A stretch of 34,131 bases of DNA from Nitrospira japonica (GTDB lineage Bacteria > Nitrospirota > Thermodesulfovibrionia > Thermodesulfovibrionales > SM23-35). The position numbers and the translations under genes are program-made. This document shows, one piece after another, positions 8,429 to 17,683 of the stretch (the stretch's first letter is position 1; every line of letters begins with the position of its first letter). The notes beneath the pieces were generated by a model. The model was not told the origin of the DNA. It searched no databases and saw only the letters and a program-made list of their open reading frames with translations. The stretch lies in the NCBI GenBank assembly GCA_020725385.1, contig DYFC01000047.1, positions 1-34,131 of the forward strand. Direction: 5' to 3'.

Positions 8429-9544
8429 ATGACAAATAATATTGATATAATAGAGGTAAAATCACAGAAAGAACTTAATAAATTCATTAGCTTTCCATTT
8501 AAACTTTATAAAAATGATCCCTACTATGTGTCTCCTTTGATTTCAGATTTAAAAAAACAGTTTTCAGAAAAAAATCCTTTTTTCCTACATTCAAAAGTTC
8601 GTTATTTCATTGCCAAAAAAGAAGGCAATACTGTGGGCAGGATTGTTTCAATTATAAACCATAGACATATAGAGTTTCATAATGAAAATGCAGGATTTTT
8701 TGGATTTTTTGAGTCAATAAATGACCAGAAAGTTGCAAACGCATTGCTATCAACAGTTTCCTTAGAACTAAAAGAAAACGACATGGAAATAATGCGTGGT
8801 CCAATGAATTTTTCGACTAATGAAGAGTGCGGATTTTTATTTGAAGGATATGATAGTCCACCCATGCTTATGATGCCATATAATCCTCAATATTATCACA
8901 CTCTTATGGAAAATTATGGGATGCAAAAAGCAAAAGACCTTTTTGCGTATATTCTTAATACACCGGATGAATTACCAAAAAAAATACACAGAGTTGCTGA
9001 GATAGCTTCTAAATTCGGTATTACTGTAAGACAAATTGATAAAAAAAACTTTGAACGAGATATGAGGATTTTTAAAGAAGTTTATAATTCAGCATGGGCA
9101 AAAAACTGGGGATTTATACCTATAACTGATGAAGAACTTGTTTTTCTTGGCAATAATCTTAAGCCTGTAGTCGTGCCTGATATGACGATTATCGCAGAAA
9201 AGGACACAGAACCGGTAGGATTCTTAGGGCTATTACCTGATTATAATTTTGTCTTAAAGCATATGAAAGGCAAATTAAATCCTTTGACCATAATAAAAGC
9301 GCTTTATTATTCAAAAAAAATAAAAGATTTAAGAATGCTTCTTCTCGGCACAAAACCCGACTACCGTAACAAAGGAGTTGATGCTTTGCTTTTTAGAGAA
9401 GCCTTCAAAGGTGTTAAACGCGGGGGTTACAAACGAGTCGATTTTTCATGGATACTTGAAGATAATATACCTGTTCAAAGACTTGTTGAAATGATTGGCG
9501 GTAGATTGTATAAAAAATACAGGATATATGAAAAGAAGATTTAA
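8429..9544 (+). CDS. GNAT-superfamily acyltransferase (YghO-like)
   Basis: The 371-residue protein resembles the YghO-type group of N-acyltransferases. Its N-terminal half contains IIEVKSQKELNKFI, LYKNDPYYVSPLISDLKKQF and RGPMNFSTNEECGFLFEG, all characteristic of that group. The C-terminal half holds the GNAT core: VGFLGLLPDYN, then LGTKPDYRNKGVDALLF, corresponding to the acetyl-CoA pyrophosphate loop, and SWILEDNIPVQRLVEMIGGRLYKKYRIYEK. The substrate is unknown. No ribosome-binding sequence precedes the ATG. The gene converges on the 7-haem cytochrome gene, overlapping by 4 bases, so the boundary of the cytochrome locus is sharp here. Confidence 0.8.
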   Translation: MTNNIDIIEVKSQKELNKFISFPFKLYKNDPYYVSPLISDLKKQFSEKNPFFLHSKVRYFIAKKEGNTVGRIVSIINHRHIEFHNENAGFFGFFESINDQKVANALLSTVSLELKENDMEIMRGPMNFSTNEECGFLFEGYDSPPMLMMPYNPQYYHTLMENYGMQKAKDLFAYILNTPDELPKKIHRVAEIASKFGITVRQIDKKNFERDMRIFKEVYNSAWAKNWGFIPITDEELVFLGNNLKPVVVPDMTIIAEKDTEPVGFLGLLPDYNFVLKHMKGKLNPLTIIKALYYSKKIKDLRMLLLGTKPDYRNKGVDALLFREAFKGVKRGGYKRVDFSWILEDNIPVQRLVEMIGGRLYKKYRIYEKKI

Positions 9545-11163
9545 AAAGTTCTTCCATGAACCCATCCGGAATCAGGGCAGTAAGTACAGGCATAACATCT
9601 GTCAATGTAATCAACACTATAATGATGATGACAGTTCAAACATAACCACTGGTTTCCACAATGCGCACCATTTGGCGTTAAATTGAGATTAAATTCTGGA
9701 ACATATATTGAAACAGTTGTATCTGAATGATAATGGCACGATGTACAGAATTCTTGCGGGCTATCCACTGTTCTGTTGTCAACATTCCATGTAGGTGGAG
9801 AATATTTACCATTTGTTGTTACTCTTAAAAGATATGCATTTTGTGACCCGTGAGGTTCATGGCAATCTGTACAATTGAGGATAAAATTTGTATAATTGGC
9901 TGTTTTATAAGGTTCCTTCAGAGCACCCCACCATGCAGGAACTTGTACTGTATGTCCTGTTGCCTTAGATGTGCAATTACAGTAACCACATTGAATATTA
10001 TCGGGGATTCCGTCAGGAACCTGGCCATTTGAAGCATTACAATCATTATCTAAATCAGTTAAATTTGCAGCACATGAAGGATCCCTTTGATACAAATTCC
10101 CTACCGACTGTGTTTCACATTCATCTGTATAATAATCAGGGGGATGCGGATGAGATCTAAAGCTGTTTTCTTTATACACACCACATGTTCTCCATTGTCC
10201 CCCTATTTTACCATCAATATCACAGCATCTTGCTATAGAGCCATGCATATCTCCGGGCATATTGTAAATCCGATTTTGATTCGACCAGTCAATTTTAAAT
10301 AAATTTCTTCCACTACAAGTACAAGGATTATCAGAATAATGCATATGAGGTTGAGGGATAGAAGAACTATATATAGTATTAGTTGCATTATGACAATCAG
10401 AACAGAATGTTACATAATCGGGAACATTTGAGCCATCTGTCGTAGAAGACCCATCAGGTTCATATCCTCCCCCTTTTCTATATGGAGCATGATATTGTCC
10501 TCCATGAGATGATGCATAATAACTCATCCTTTCATTTGGCTCATCTCCCCATATATTATTCCTGTCAGTTGGACGAACTACCGGATAACCTCTTTGTGCA
10601 AGATGGGGATTATGACATGCATTACATGGATTTGATTCATTTTTAAAAGTTTCTGGCCATTTTGTTTTGACAAAGTTAAGTATATCCTGAAGGTTATGTG
10701 CTGAACTTTGGCAGCAATCAACAGGTGAAGGATTAAATGCATCATAAATATTGTTTGGTGTTGTTAATGTTGTATCTCCACCAAACCAGTAACTGTAATT
10801 ATAATTTATATGAGAAAATGATGTCTGAATTGAGCCTGAACCTTTATGGCAATAAAAACAGAAATTATTTGATTGATTAACAAAATTATTTGCAAAAAGT
10901 AAATATGATGATGGGCTACCGCTTACAGGATTTGGTTCAGAACCATTTATGCTTGCATGTTGTTCATGACAATGAGCACAATTGCCCCTTGAATATCCAA
11001 AATTAGATGTAGCAATACGGTTTACACCATAATTTAAATTTCCATGGGCAGAATCAATATATGCACCGCTTTCAATCATTTCAGGGAATATAATAAGACT
11101 TAAAATAATTATTCCAATAACAGGAAATAATCTATTTAATTTTATAAGATTATTAAATCTCAT
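9541..11163 (-). CDS. Seven-haem, cysteine-rich c-type cytochrome
   Basis: The start at 11163 (MRFNNLIKLNRLF) is chosen because GGAGG lies just upstream; the reading frame extends 30 codons further but without a ribosome site and through a palindromic repeat. The first 35 residues are a signal peptide. I count seven CXXCH motifs: CAHCH, CFYCH, CNACH, CSDCH, CTDCH, CTSCH and CLNCH. Many other cysteines (CC pairs, CTC, CGYCNC, CYACTYC) lie between them and could form disulfides or bind metal. The long haem-poor insertion between haems 4 and 5 contains DLDNDCNASNGQVPDGIPDNIQ, resembling an acidic calcium-binding loop. It is the last gene of the minus-strand cytochrome block and is probably periplasmic or cell-surface. 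Confidence 0.85.
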   Translation of the reverse strand: MRFNNLIKLNRLFPVIGIIILSLIIFPEMIESGAYIDSAHGNLNYGVNRIATSNFGYSRGNCAHCHEQHASINGSEPNPVSGSPSSYLLFANNFVNQSNNFCFYCHKGSGSIQTSFSHINYNYSYWFGGDTTLTTPNNIYDAFNPSPVDCCQSSAHNLQDILNFVKTKWPETFKNESNPCNACHNPHLAQRGYPVVRPTDRNNIWGDEPNERMSYYASSHGGQYHAPYRKGGGYEPDGSSTTDGSNVPDYVTFCSDCHNATNTIYSSSIPQPHMHYSDNPCTCSGRNLFKIDWSNQNRIYNMPGDMHGSIARCCDIDGKIGGQWRTCGVYKENSFRSHPHPPDYYTDECETQSVGNLYQRDPSCAANLTDLDNDCNASNGQVPDGIPDNIQCGYCNCTSKATGHTVQVPAWWGALKEPYKTANYTNFILNCTDCHEPHGSQNAYLLRVTTNGKYSPPTWNVDNRTVDSPQEFCTSCHYHSDTTVSIYVPEFNLNLTPNGAHCGNQWLCLNCHHHYSVDYIDRCYACTYCPDSGWVHGRTF

Positions 11164-11224
11164 TTTTCCTCCAAAACATTTAAAAAATTCTTTGTCTTTC
11201 GTAAGTATGTTACAAAGATTTCTG

Positions 11225-11251
11225 GATTCCCCGATCAAGTCGGTGAATGAC
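11225..11251. repeat. Dispersed CGATCAAGTCG palindromic element, copy 1
   Basis: An imperfect inverted repeat with the centre CCGATCAAGTCGG, flanked by GATTC on the left and GAATGAC on the right. A second copy with the same centre and flanks is at 26121-26147. Both are in spacers of the cytochrome block. Confidence 0.6.
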
Positions 11252-11274
11252 ACTTTTCATAAGCAGTTTTATTA

Positions 11275-11292
11275 TTCCCGTGCAGGCGGGAA
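11275..11292. repeat. Short palindrome TTCCCG/CGGGAA
   Basis: TTCCCG and CGGGAA flank a 6-base loop. It resembles the GC-rich REP-like hairpins common in bacterial spacers. It lies between the 7-haem cytochrome and cytochrome A genes and has no T tract, so it is not a classic terminator. Confidence 0.5.
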
Positions 11293-11354
11293 CCCAGTCA
11301 TTTATTATTTTCAACTTTTTTACGAATAAACCTAATCTATTCCTCTCTTTACAC

Positions 11355-11384
11355 TCTTAGCTCTTAGCTATTCGCTCTTTGCTA
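11355..11384. repeat. 7-bp repeat array (GCTCTTn family), short
   Basis: Degenerate copies of GCTCTTA/GCTCTTT follow the stop of cytochrome A; on the minus strand the stop codon TAG is followed directly by CAAAGAGC. Only about four units. Confidence 0.7.
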
Positions 11385-12668
11385 ATTTTTGCCCGTATGG
11401 CATACTGTACATCCGTTAAATTCACCGCTCGCTGGCCAGCCTTTATAATCCCATCTCATAATTTTTGAATATGGTGAACCATGCGCTCTATGACATGAAA
11501 GACACATAACAAGGTCAGTTCCGAGTCTCACTGTGGCATCAGGAGTAGTCCATCCATTAAGTGTGGGTCTCGCAACAGGAACTCGGGGATCATAAGTTCC
11601 AGTACCTCCGGTTGCATTATACGCACTTGCAAACTCACCGGAATTAGGAATCACAGCATCAGATGGATGTCTGATCCATGCATTTGATGTTGATTGTTCT
11701 ATATGAAAATTACCATGACATCCTGTACAATAGGCAGTCATGGTATTTCCAAGTGCAGAAAAACCACCTGCGCTTGTTTTTGTTCCAGAATAGCCTAAAT
11801 ATTCATTATGAACAGTACTACTTGCATCGTGTTGCCAGTTTACATCTATAAGTCCGGTTACGCCATGACCCGAACCACTTTGATGGCCTGAAAGAAACCT
11901 GAACCAGCCATCGGATGTGCTATTTTTTAATGGATCCGTATCATTAATATGATGATAACCTTTTGGAAAATCAGTTCCCACCATATGACATTTTGTGCAT
12001 CCTTGTCTTGCACCCGGGAACCCGAACGATGGCGGGCTTGTACTGGCGTATAAATTTTTGTGACATGCATTTACACCTCCGCATGTTCCTCCACCAACAT
12101 CTCCAGGAGCAGAAGACAGATTATCATCTCCATTTCCTAAAAAAACATTATGACCTTTTGTATCATTTTCAGAGCTTGCAACTCCTGTAGAGACCCAATA
12201 GAAATTACCGCCTGATAAAGGATTTGCAGGATAGCCTGTTGTATTAAATACAATTGGGACTTTTTGCCCCCCTGGCAAAGTTTTTATCGTCTCGCCATCT
12301 GTTGAACTGTGACAGCCAAGACAGGTAGCATTTAACAGAGTTTCATTAGGAGTATTTAGAGTTCCCGAGCCTCCCCATGGGGTATCACCACGATTCATAG
12401 CCTGTCCATTTTGACTGTTGTGCATTGTATGACAATTAACACAGGGACCGGTAACTTTTGCATAAAGCGCTGTTGTAAAAATCAAAGAAGAAATTATAAA
12501 AAACAAAAAACCTAGTTTACCTGGTTTACTTAGTTTACTCAGTTTATCGAGTTGGAATATCTGAACAATTATTTTCAACCATGTAAACAGTGTAAACTGA
12601 GTAAACTGAGTAAACTGGGTAAACAATGTTAACTGTGTAACTTTTTTTATTTGAGTTGATTTTTTCAT
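11382..12668 (-). CDS. Multihaem cytochrome A: six CXXCH plus one CX5CH
   Basis: The protein has an odd 65-residue leader. Residues 10-50 are encoded by an inverted 9-bp repeat array, giving FTQ triplets and then KLS/KLG triplets, followed by a normal hydrophobic core FLFFIISSLIFTTALYA and a signal-peptidase site before KVTGPCVNCH. The canonical motifs are CVNCH, CLGCH, CTKCH, CTGCH, CLSCH and CTVCH. Between the second and third is CGGVNACH, a CX5CH motif at the same place as in three paralogues (26316, 28612, 29745). Landmarks shared with these are GHN, HGxFH, RHPSD, CLSCHRAHGSPY, MRWDY and a final CxxCH. It is probably a secreted or outer-membrane electron carrier. The size and haem number are like OmcS-type cytochromes, but I cannot claim homology. 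Confidence 0.88.
   Translation of the reverse strand: MKKSTQIKKVTQLTLFTQFTQFTQFTLFTWLKIIVQIFQLDKLSKLSKPGKLGFLFFIISSLIFTTALYAKVTGPCVNCHTMHNSQNGQAMNRGDTPWGGSGTLNTPNETLLNATCLGCHSSTDGETIKTLPGGQKVPIVFNTTGYPANPLSGGNFYWVSTGVASSENDTKGHNVFLGNGDDNLSSAPGDVGGGTCGGVNACHKNLYASTSPPSFGFPGARQGCTKCHMVGTDFPKGYHHINDTDPLKNSTSDGWFRFLSGHQSGSGHGVTGLIDVNWQHDASSTVHNEYLGYSGTKTSAGGFSALGNTMTAYCTGCHGNFHIEQSTSNAWIRHPSDAVIPNSGEFASAYNATGGTGTYDPRVPVARPTLNGWTTPDATVRLGTDLVMCLSCHRAHGSPYSKIMRWDYKGWPASGEFNGCTVCHTGKN
12511..12641. repeat. Inverted 9-bp repeat array (GTTTACnnn), in coding sequence
   Basis: Four units of nGTTTACnn on the left (12513-12553), a unique centre of about 27 bases, then six units of GTAAACnnn on the right (12581-12641). 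The array lies inside the N-terminal coding region of cytochrome A. Because 9 is a multiple of 3, it encodes tripeptide repeats: FTQ in one orientation, SKL in the other. Confidence 0.85.
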
Positions 12669-12669
12669 A

Positions 12670-12716
12670 CTCTATGCCCTTTGCTCTTTGCTCTTCGCTC
12701 TATGCTCTTCGCTTTA
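12670..12716. repeat. 7-bp repeat array filling the spacer before cytochrome A
   Basis: About six copies of GCTCTTn (GAGCnnA on the coding strand) occupy the whole gap between the 16-haem cytochrome stop and the cytochrome A start. On the minus strand the array is purine-rich and ends AAAGGGCATAGAGT before the ATG, so it may serve as the ribosome-binding region. Confidence 0.85.
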
Positions 12717-14006
12717 TTACCTTTTATGGCATTGAATACATAGTTGCCTTTTTCTATCAAAATAAAGCATAAACTCTGCTTTAGCTGAATGCATACTGTG
12801 ACATGTAAGGCAGGTTAAAGGTTTCCCGTCTCTTGGGTCTTTTGTGTCTTTTCCAAGTGGATGGGTTACCTTATGCTGCCCTTCATGACATCTTGCACAT
12901 GATAAAATTTCATCGGATTTTAAATATAATCTGTTCTCAGAGTGAGGAGGAATATGACACTGAAAACATTTTCTATCTTTTACCGGAGTGCACCTTATTT
13001 TTTTCAAAGCTTTTTCCATAAGAATAGTCTTCTTTTCGGTATTCTCATGACAGCTTGAACATACTTCTGTTTCTCTTGCTGTTAGATTCTTATCTTGTGA
13101 AGCGTGTTGACTGTGACACATTAGACATTCTGCCTTTTCCTTTATTAAATGTTTGTCATTTGCTTTTAAAACAAATTTATCTTTTTTATGGCAACTGAGA
13201 CATAAGTCTGTAACCTTCATTTTTACCGAGACGTTCTTATCAGTAGCAAAAGGATTGTGGCATTGTTCACACTTCATATCAAGAAATTCTTTATGTCCGT
13301 ATGGTCCAAGTAATCCTTTTTTATCAGAAGCATGACCGCTGTGGCACGAAGTGCATTTCATATTTTGAGTATATTGATTTATGGAAACGCCATTTATTGA
13401 GCACTTAACTGGATGGCATTTCACACAAATTTTAGTTGATGAATCAACAAGCTGGTTTTCTGTAGAAGATGCATGTGGCTCATGACATGACGCACATTCT
13501 CCGTTCTTAAACGGTTTGTGCACTACTACCTTTTTAAATTGTTCCTGTAAAGACTCATGGCACATCCAGCATAATTTTTCCTGCTCTTTTATAAGAAGAT
13601 GCTTAATAGCTCCACTATGTGCATAATGGCAATCCGTGCATAGACCTCTTTTTAAAACATGATGAACATATTTATTTTTTAGTGAATTCCTTATTTTTTC
13701 ATGGCATCCGAGACAAAGCTTATTTATGTCTTCTTTAATTAATCCTTTTATATCTCCTGAATGAGAATTATGACAGGAATTACATTTGCCTTCTTTAAAA
13801 GGTGAATGAACAACCGGATCAGAGAGTTTATCTCTCATTTTTATATGACATTGATAGCATAAAGCCGGCACACTGGCTTTTAAATCGCCTTGTTCAGCAA
13901 AAACAAAACCACCCCAGGTCAAAATAATTGAGGTTATGGCTAAGATTAAGATTCTAAATCCTGAACTGTGGACTTTGAACTTTGAACTTTGAACTTTTTT
14001 ATTCAT
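12717..14006 (-). CDS. Sixteen-haem c-type cytochrome
   Basis: The start at 14006 is chosen because GGAG precedes it, and the ATG overlaps the stop of the upstream 26-haem gene by 8 bases, suggesting translational coupling. The 429-residue protein begins MNKKVQSSKFKVHSSGF, encoded by a 7-bp GTTCAAA repeat, then a hydrophobic core and the cleavage site VFAEQ. I count 16 CXXCH motifs, mostly arranged as pairs separated by HSxH/HAxH histidines that could be distal haem ligands, as in doubled-CXXCH (PF09699-type) proteins. Its low complexity and the high haem density (one per 27 residues) indicate an extended haem wire in the periplasm or across the outer membrane. It resembles its upstream neighbour and probably arose by internal duplication. 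Confidence 0.9.
   Translation of the reverse strand: MNKKVQSSKFKVHSSGFRILILAITSIILTWGGFVFAEQGDLKASVPALCYQCHIKMRDKLSDPVVHSPFKEGKCNSCHNSHSGDIKGLIKEDINKLCLGCHEKIRNSLKNKYVHHVLKRGLCTDCHYAHSGAIKHLLIKEQEKLCWMCHESLQEQFKKVVVHKPFKNGECASCHEPHASSTENQLVDSSTKICVKCHPVKCSINGVSINQYTQNMKCTSCHSGHASDKKGLLGPYGHKEFLDMKCEQCHNPFATDKNVSVKMKVTDLCLSCHKKDKFVLKANDKHLIKEKAECLMCHSQHASQDKNLTARETEVCSSCHENTEKKTILMEKALKKIRCTPVKDRKCFQCHIPPHSENRLYLKSDEILSCARCHEGQHKVTHPLGKDTKDPRDGKPLTCLTCHSMHSAKAEFMLYFDRKRQLCIQCHKR
13960..13996. repeat. Third 7-bp repeat family, GTTCAAA
   Basis: On the coding strand, three GTTCAAA units are followed by the variants GTCCACA and GTTCAGG. The array encodes the basic n-region SSKFKVHSS of the 16-haem cytochrome signal peptide, directly after the start codon. 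Confidence 0.75.
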
Positions 14007-15948
14007 GGCAACTCCTGCAATCTCCTTTTGCAAAAGGAGCATGTTTTATATTTCTTAATAACCCTGGCTTTTCTGTAACATGAGGTTCATGACATGGCAG
14101 ACATTTTGTTATTCTGCTTATAGGTTTTAAATGAACTTTTAATAGAGTATTACTATCAGCAGAGTGGCATTTTGTACATAATAACGGATCTTTTTCATTT
14201 AAAAGATGAATAATATTTGAATAATGAGGTTTATGACAACTTAGACAATCACCTGAATCAAAAGCAATATGTCCTTTTCTTAAATTTGTTTTAACAATTC
14301 TTTCATGACATGATAAACACAATTCTTTTGGCTTATTTAAAAGTAGCTTTCCTGTTTTTGTTAAATGAGGATTATGGCATGATGTACACTTCCCTTCTTC
14401 CACAGGAAGATGTTTTTCGCTTAATTGTTTAATCTCTGTTTCCATATTTTTATGACAGCTATAACATAAATCAGTCATTGTATTTTTAGTATTTGCAACA
14501 AATTCACTTGCATGGGGGTCATGACATATCAGACAGGATTTTTTCTGAAATGGTTTATGCATTGTAACTTCTTTTGAATCTGAAAACATTGCTTCATGAC
14601 ACTTAGTGCAAATTTGTTCATTTGAAACATCAAGAAGGTTTCTATATTGTGATGAATGAGGTTTATGACATGACATACACTTCTTATTGTTAACAGGTGT
14701 GTGTATATATGTTTTGAAAAATTCTTTTTCTTCTTTCTTGTGACATGTATAGCACAAATCAGTTGCTGCTACTTTTAATATCCCTTTTGTATTTGTACCA
14801 TGAGGGTCATGGCATTTCTGGCATTCTGCTTTTGAAAATGGTATATGCAGATTGCCGTCTTTTAACTCCTTTTCAGTGTTTACATGGCAACCAAAGCAAA
14901 GATTTTTCTGCTGGGATTTTAAATAGAATTGATTCTGTGATGAATGTGGATTATGACATACTGTACAACCCTTTTCTTTCACAGGTTTGTGCTGTACAGA
15001 GACTTTAAGAATATCGGTCTTTTTCTTATGGCATGTAAAACATAGAACATTGGTAGATTTTAGTATTATTTTATTATAATCTGACGCATGAGGATTATGA
15101 CATTCAAGGCATTTTCCTTCGTCAAGAGGTTTATGACGGTAAGCTTGCTTAAAAGACATTTCTTCTTTCTTATGACAGTTGTAGCAAAGTGTTACACCCT
15201 TTACTTGTAAATCAAGCGGGTTAGGATCACTTGATTTTTTATGGCAGGAAGAACATTCTCCTTTTTTCATAGGACTATGCACTGACATTTTAAGAAGTTT
15301 ATTATCAGAAGAGCTATGGGGTGTATGGCATTCTGTGCATCTTCCTTTTTCAACAGGATAACCTTTATGTGAATTTTTAAAACTTTCCTTAGAAAAATCA
15401 TGGCAGGTTTTGCATAATTCAACTTCCTTTTTTATAAGATTCTGACCGAATTCAGAACTATGAGGATCGTGACAGATAAGACATCCATCTGATAATGGTT
15501 TATGTTGCACTTTACGTATAAAAGCATCTTTCTTATGGCACTGGAAACATTGTTCATTTCCTGTTTTTCTTAAAAGATACTTATTATCAGATGCATGAGG
15601 GTGATGGCATGGTGTGCATTTACCCTGTTTTAAAGCTGAATGAACTGAAACCTTTTTAAGTACGCGTGTTTCAAAATCTTTATGACAGAGGATACATAAT
15701 TTTTTTTGCTCTCTTTCTTTAAGGCTTAATACTGCAATTTTTCCATGTCTGTTATGACACGCTTCACAGTCTTTTTTTGCCATTGGTTCATGAATATACT
15801 TTTTCTGGTATTCAGGCAAAGTTTTTGTATGGCAATCAAGACAGGGTTTTGCGACAAAGCCTTTTCTTCTTGGTTCGGTTGTAGTACAGGTATAAACAAA
15901 GCATAATAATAATATTAAAAATAACTTTGGTATATGACTTTTTTGCAT
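13999..15948 (-). CDS. Twenty-six-haem c-type cytochrome, putative lipoprotein
   Basis: The 649-residue protein carries 26 CXXCH motifs by my count, one per 25 residues, as tandem doubled-CXXCH repeats of about 50 residues with the pattern CxxCHxPHxS...LCxxCHKK...HxPxxxGxC. The histidine in each PH-S and the KH/VH before each CxxCH are likely axial ligands. The leader MQKSHIPKLFLILLLCFVYTC suggests a lipoprotein with C21 lipidated, though the lipobox is imperfect. No globular domain is visible: the whole chain is a haem wire. It is followed, with an 8-base overlap, by the related 16-haem gene, and preceded by the parvulin isomerase. Role (inferred): conduit for electrons between the periplasm and the cell surface. 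Confidence 0.92.
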   Translation of the reverse strand: MQKSHIPKLFLILLLCFVYTCTTTEPRRKGFVAKPCLDCHTKTLPEYQKKYIHEPMAKKDCEACHNRHGKIAVLSLKEREQKKLCILCHKDFETRVLKKVSVHSALKQGKCTPCHHPHASDNKYLLRKTGNEQCFQCHKKDAFIRKVQHKPLSDGCLICHDPHSSEFGQNLIKKEVELCKTCHDFSKESFKNSHKGYPVEKGRCTECHTPHSSSDNKLLKMSVHSPMKKGECSSCHKKSSDPNPLDLQVKGVTLCYNCHKKEEMSFKQAYRHKPLDEGKCLECHNPHASDYNKIILKSTNVLCFTCHKKKTDILKVSVQHKPVKEKGCTVCHNPHSSQNQFYLKSQQKNLCFGCHVNTEKELKDGNLHIPFSKAECQKCHDPHGTNTKGILKVAATDLCYTCHKKEEKEFFKTYIHTPVNNKKCMSCHKPHSSQYRNLLDVSNEQICTKCHEAMFSDSKEVTMHKPFQKKSCLICHDPHASEFVANTKNTMTDLCYSCHKNMETEIKQLSEKHLPVEEGKCTSCHNPHLTKTGKLLLNKPKELCLSCHERIVKTNLRKGHIAFDSGDCLSCHKPHYSNIIHLLNEKDPLLCTKCHSADSNTLLKVHLKPISRITKCLPCHEPHVTEKPGLLRNIKHAPFAKGDCRSCHE

Positions 15949-16023
15949 ATTCTATCCTTTTCTCCCTAACAAGTTATAGAGTTTTTTATAAATTATCATT
16001 TAGCTTATGCTTAATGTCAAGTC

Positions 16024-17649
16024 TTATTTTCCTCCTTGCTTTAAAAGCTTATCTTCAAGCAATTTAATTTTTTCATCGTATATGTTTATACTCACATCTT
16101 TCTTTAATTTCCTTACAACCTGGTTTATATTTTCCTTAAGTTTTTCATTAAAACATATTCTATAAACTTGAGCCTTTACATTATCGAATTCCTCATATTC
16201 TTCTTTTGAAACTTCCTTCAACATATAAATTGCATATTCTGATTCATCAATTTTAATAATGTCTGAGAAATCTCCGGGTTTGAGTTTTTCCATGTTTCGC
16301 CTTAGTTGTTCTGGAAGTTCTTTTTCAGTAATCCATCCAAGTTCACCTGATTTCTGAGATAATTTGTCTTTTGACTTTCTTTTAGCAAGCCATGAAAAAT
16401 CAGCTCCATTTTTAAGATTTTCCAAAATCTCATTTGCTTCTTTTTCGGTTTCAACAGTAATCATTTGCATTTTATATCTTAGAGGTTTCATAAAATCCTT
16501 TTTTTGTTTTAAATAGTAATTTTGCATTGTTTCTTCATTTATAATTATTTGAGGGAATATTATGTTCTTAATATAAATATTTTTTAATAACTGGTCTTGA
16601 TACCTTTTAATCTTATCTTTGATTTCAGGAAGATTCTGGTAATTCCTTGATAGAGCTTCATGATCTATTAATTTACGCTCTATCCAGTTGTTAACAATAG
16701 CCTCGGGAGAAAATCTCTGTCCCTGTTTTCTTAAATCTCTAAAGGCTGAAACTTTCAATTTATCTTCACCAACTTCTGCTACAATTTGTTCAGGCTCTAT
16801 ATCTTCTTTATTTAATGTTTCTTCCGAAAGCAATTCTTTATTTATAAATATTTTTGCTTTCGCTCTTAACTTTTCTATACATTCGTCACCCTTTTCTTTT
16901 TCCTTCTGTTTCCTTAATCTTGTTTTAATTGTTTCTTTTAAATTATCAAATTCACTCTCTAAGGCTTCCTCTTTGTTTAAAAATAAAACAATGTAATATT
17001 TATCAGATATTTTTACAGGTTCTGTATATTCTCCCTGGTTTATCTTTGAAATCGCTTTATATATTTCATCATTCATTGAAACTCTTGTCTGAACAATTTC
17101 TTTATCTGCTTCTTTTGATGGATGAATTGAGTATGCTTTGACTATATCTTCAAACTTAGAACCGTTCTTTAAATTCATCATTATCTTATTAGCAGTATCT
17201 TCTGAATTGACTTCTATAAATTTATATTTAAAACGTTCATAATCCTTTTTAAATGCCTCTTTTACTTCTTCATCTGTAACACTTACTTTATTCAATACCT
17301 CTTCTTCTCTCAATTTCATCACAGATTCTCTTAAGATAAAAGCATCCAAAGCTGATACTACCTCGGGCAATTTATCCATTCCGGCCAGACGGGCATCATG
17401 AATTATAATCCTGTCATCTATCATTTTATTAACATATTGAGATAAATTAAGAGTTCCTGCAGAAGAAAGATCATCACGTCTATGGGATATTGTAAGTGAA
17501 TAGATTAAATCCCCTTCTGTTACAGGTTCTCCATCAACAGTTGCAAGAACCAATTCCTTTTTATCAGAAGAGGCACAATTATTAAAAAGTAAGAATACCG
17601 CCAGAATAATGAATAGATTTAAATAAGTTATTGTCTCTTTTGTTTTCAT
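16024..17649 (-). CDS. Double-parvulin peptidyl-prolyl isomerase lipoprotein (SurA/PrsA type)
   Basis: The 541-residue protein has a signal ending in LLFNNC (C25, putative lipidation). A SurA-like N-terminal helical region begins VLATVDGEPVTEGDLIYSL. Two copies of the SurA N-domain plus parvulin unit follow: the second N-domain starts EQIVAEVGEDKLKVSAFRDL, and the second parvulin domain, with FSWLAKRKSKDKLSQKSGELGWI, is the better preserved. The first parvulin copy (FEDIVKAYSIHPSKEAD) has lost much of the active-site signature. Such foldases help outer-membrane and secreted proteins fold; next to haem-rich proteins and a barrel it probably assists assembly of this conduit. Isomerases also accompany extracellular cytochrome genes in other metal-reducing bacteria. 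Confidence 0.88.
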   Translation of the reverse strand: MKTKETITYLNLFIILAVFLLFNNCASSDKKELVLATVDGEPVTEGDLIYSLTISHRRDDLSSAGTLNLSQYVNKMIDDRIIIHDARLAGMDKLPEVVSALDAFILRESVMKLREEEVLNKVSVTDEEVKEAFKKDYERFKYKFIEVNSEDTANKIMMNLKNGSKFEDIVKAYSIHPSKEADKEIVQTRVSMNDEIYKAISKINQGEYTEPVKISDKYYIVLFLNKEEALESEFDNLKETIKTRLRKQKEKEKGDECIEKLRAKAKIFINKELLSEETLNKEDIEPEQIVAEVGEDKLKVSAFRDLRKQGQRFSPEAIVNNWIERKLIDHEALSRNYQNLPEIKDKIKRYQDQLLKNIYIKNIIFPQIIINEETMQNYYLKQKKDFMKPLRYKMQMITVETEKEANEILENLKNGADFSWLAKRKSKDKLSQKSGELGWITEKELPEQLRRNMEKLKPGDFSDIIKIDESEYAIYMLKEVSKEEYEEFDNVKAQVYRICFNEKLKENINQVVRKLKKDVSINIYDEKIKLLEDKLLKQGGK

Positions 17650-17683
17650 CTTTCCAACTTTCTTGAATAAATTTCACAGCCTA

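Noticed and set aside
9541..11253. Start of the 7-haem cytochrome at the first in-frame codon (11253)
   Set aside because: The extra 30 residues run through a dispersed palindrome and lack a ribosome site; GGAGG immediately precedes the ATG at 11163 and a signal peptide begins there.
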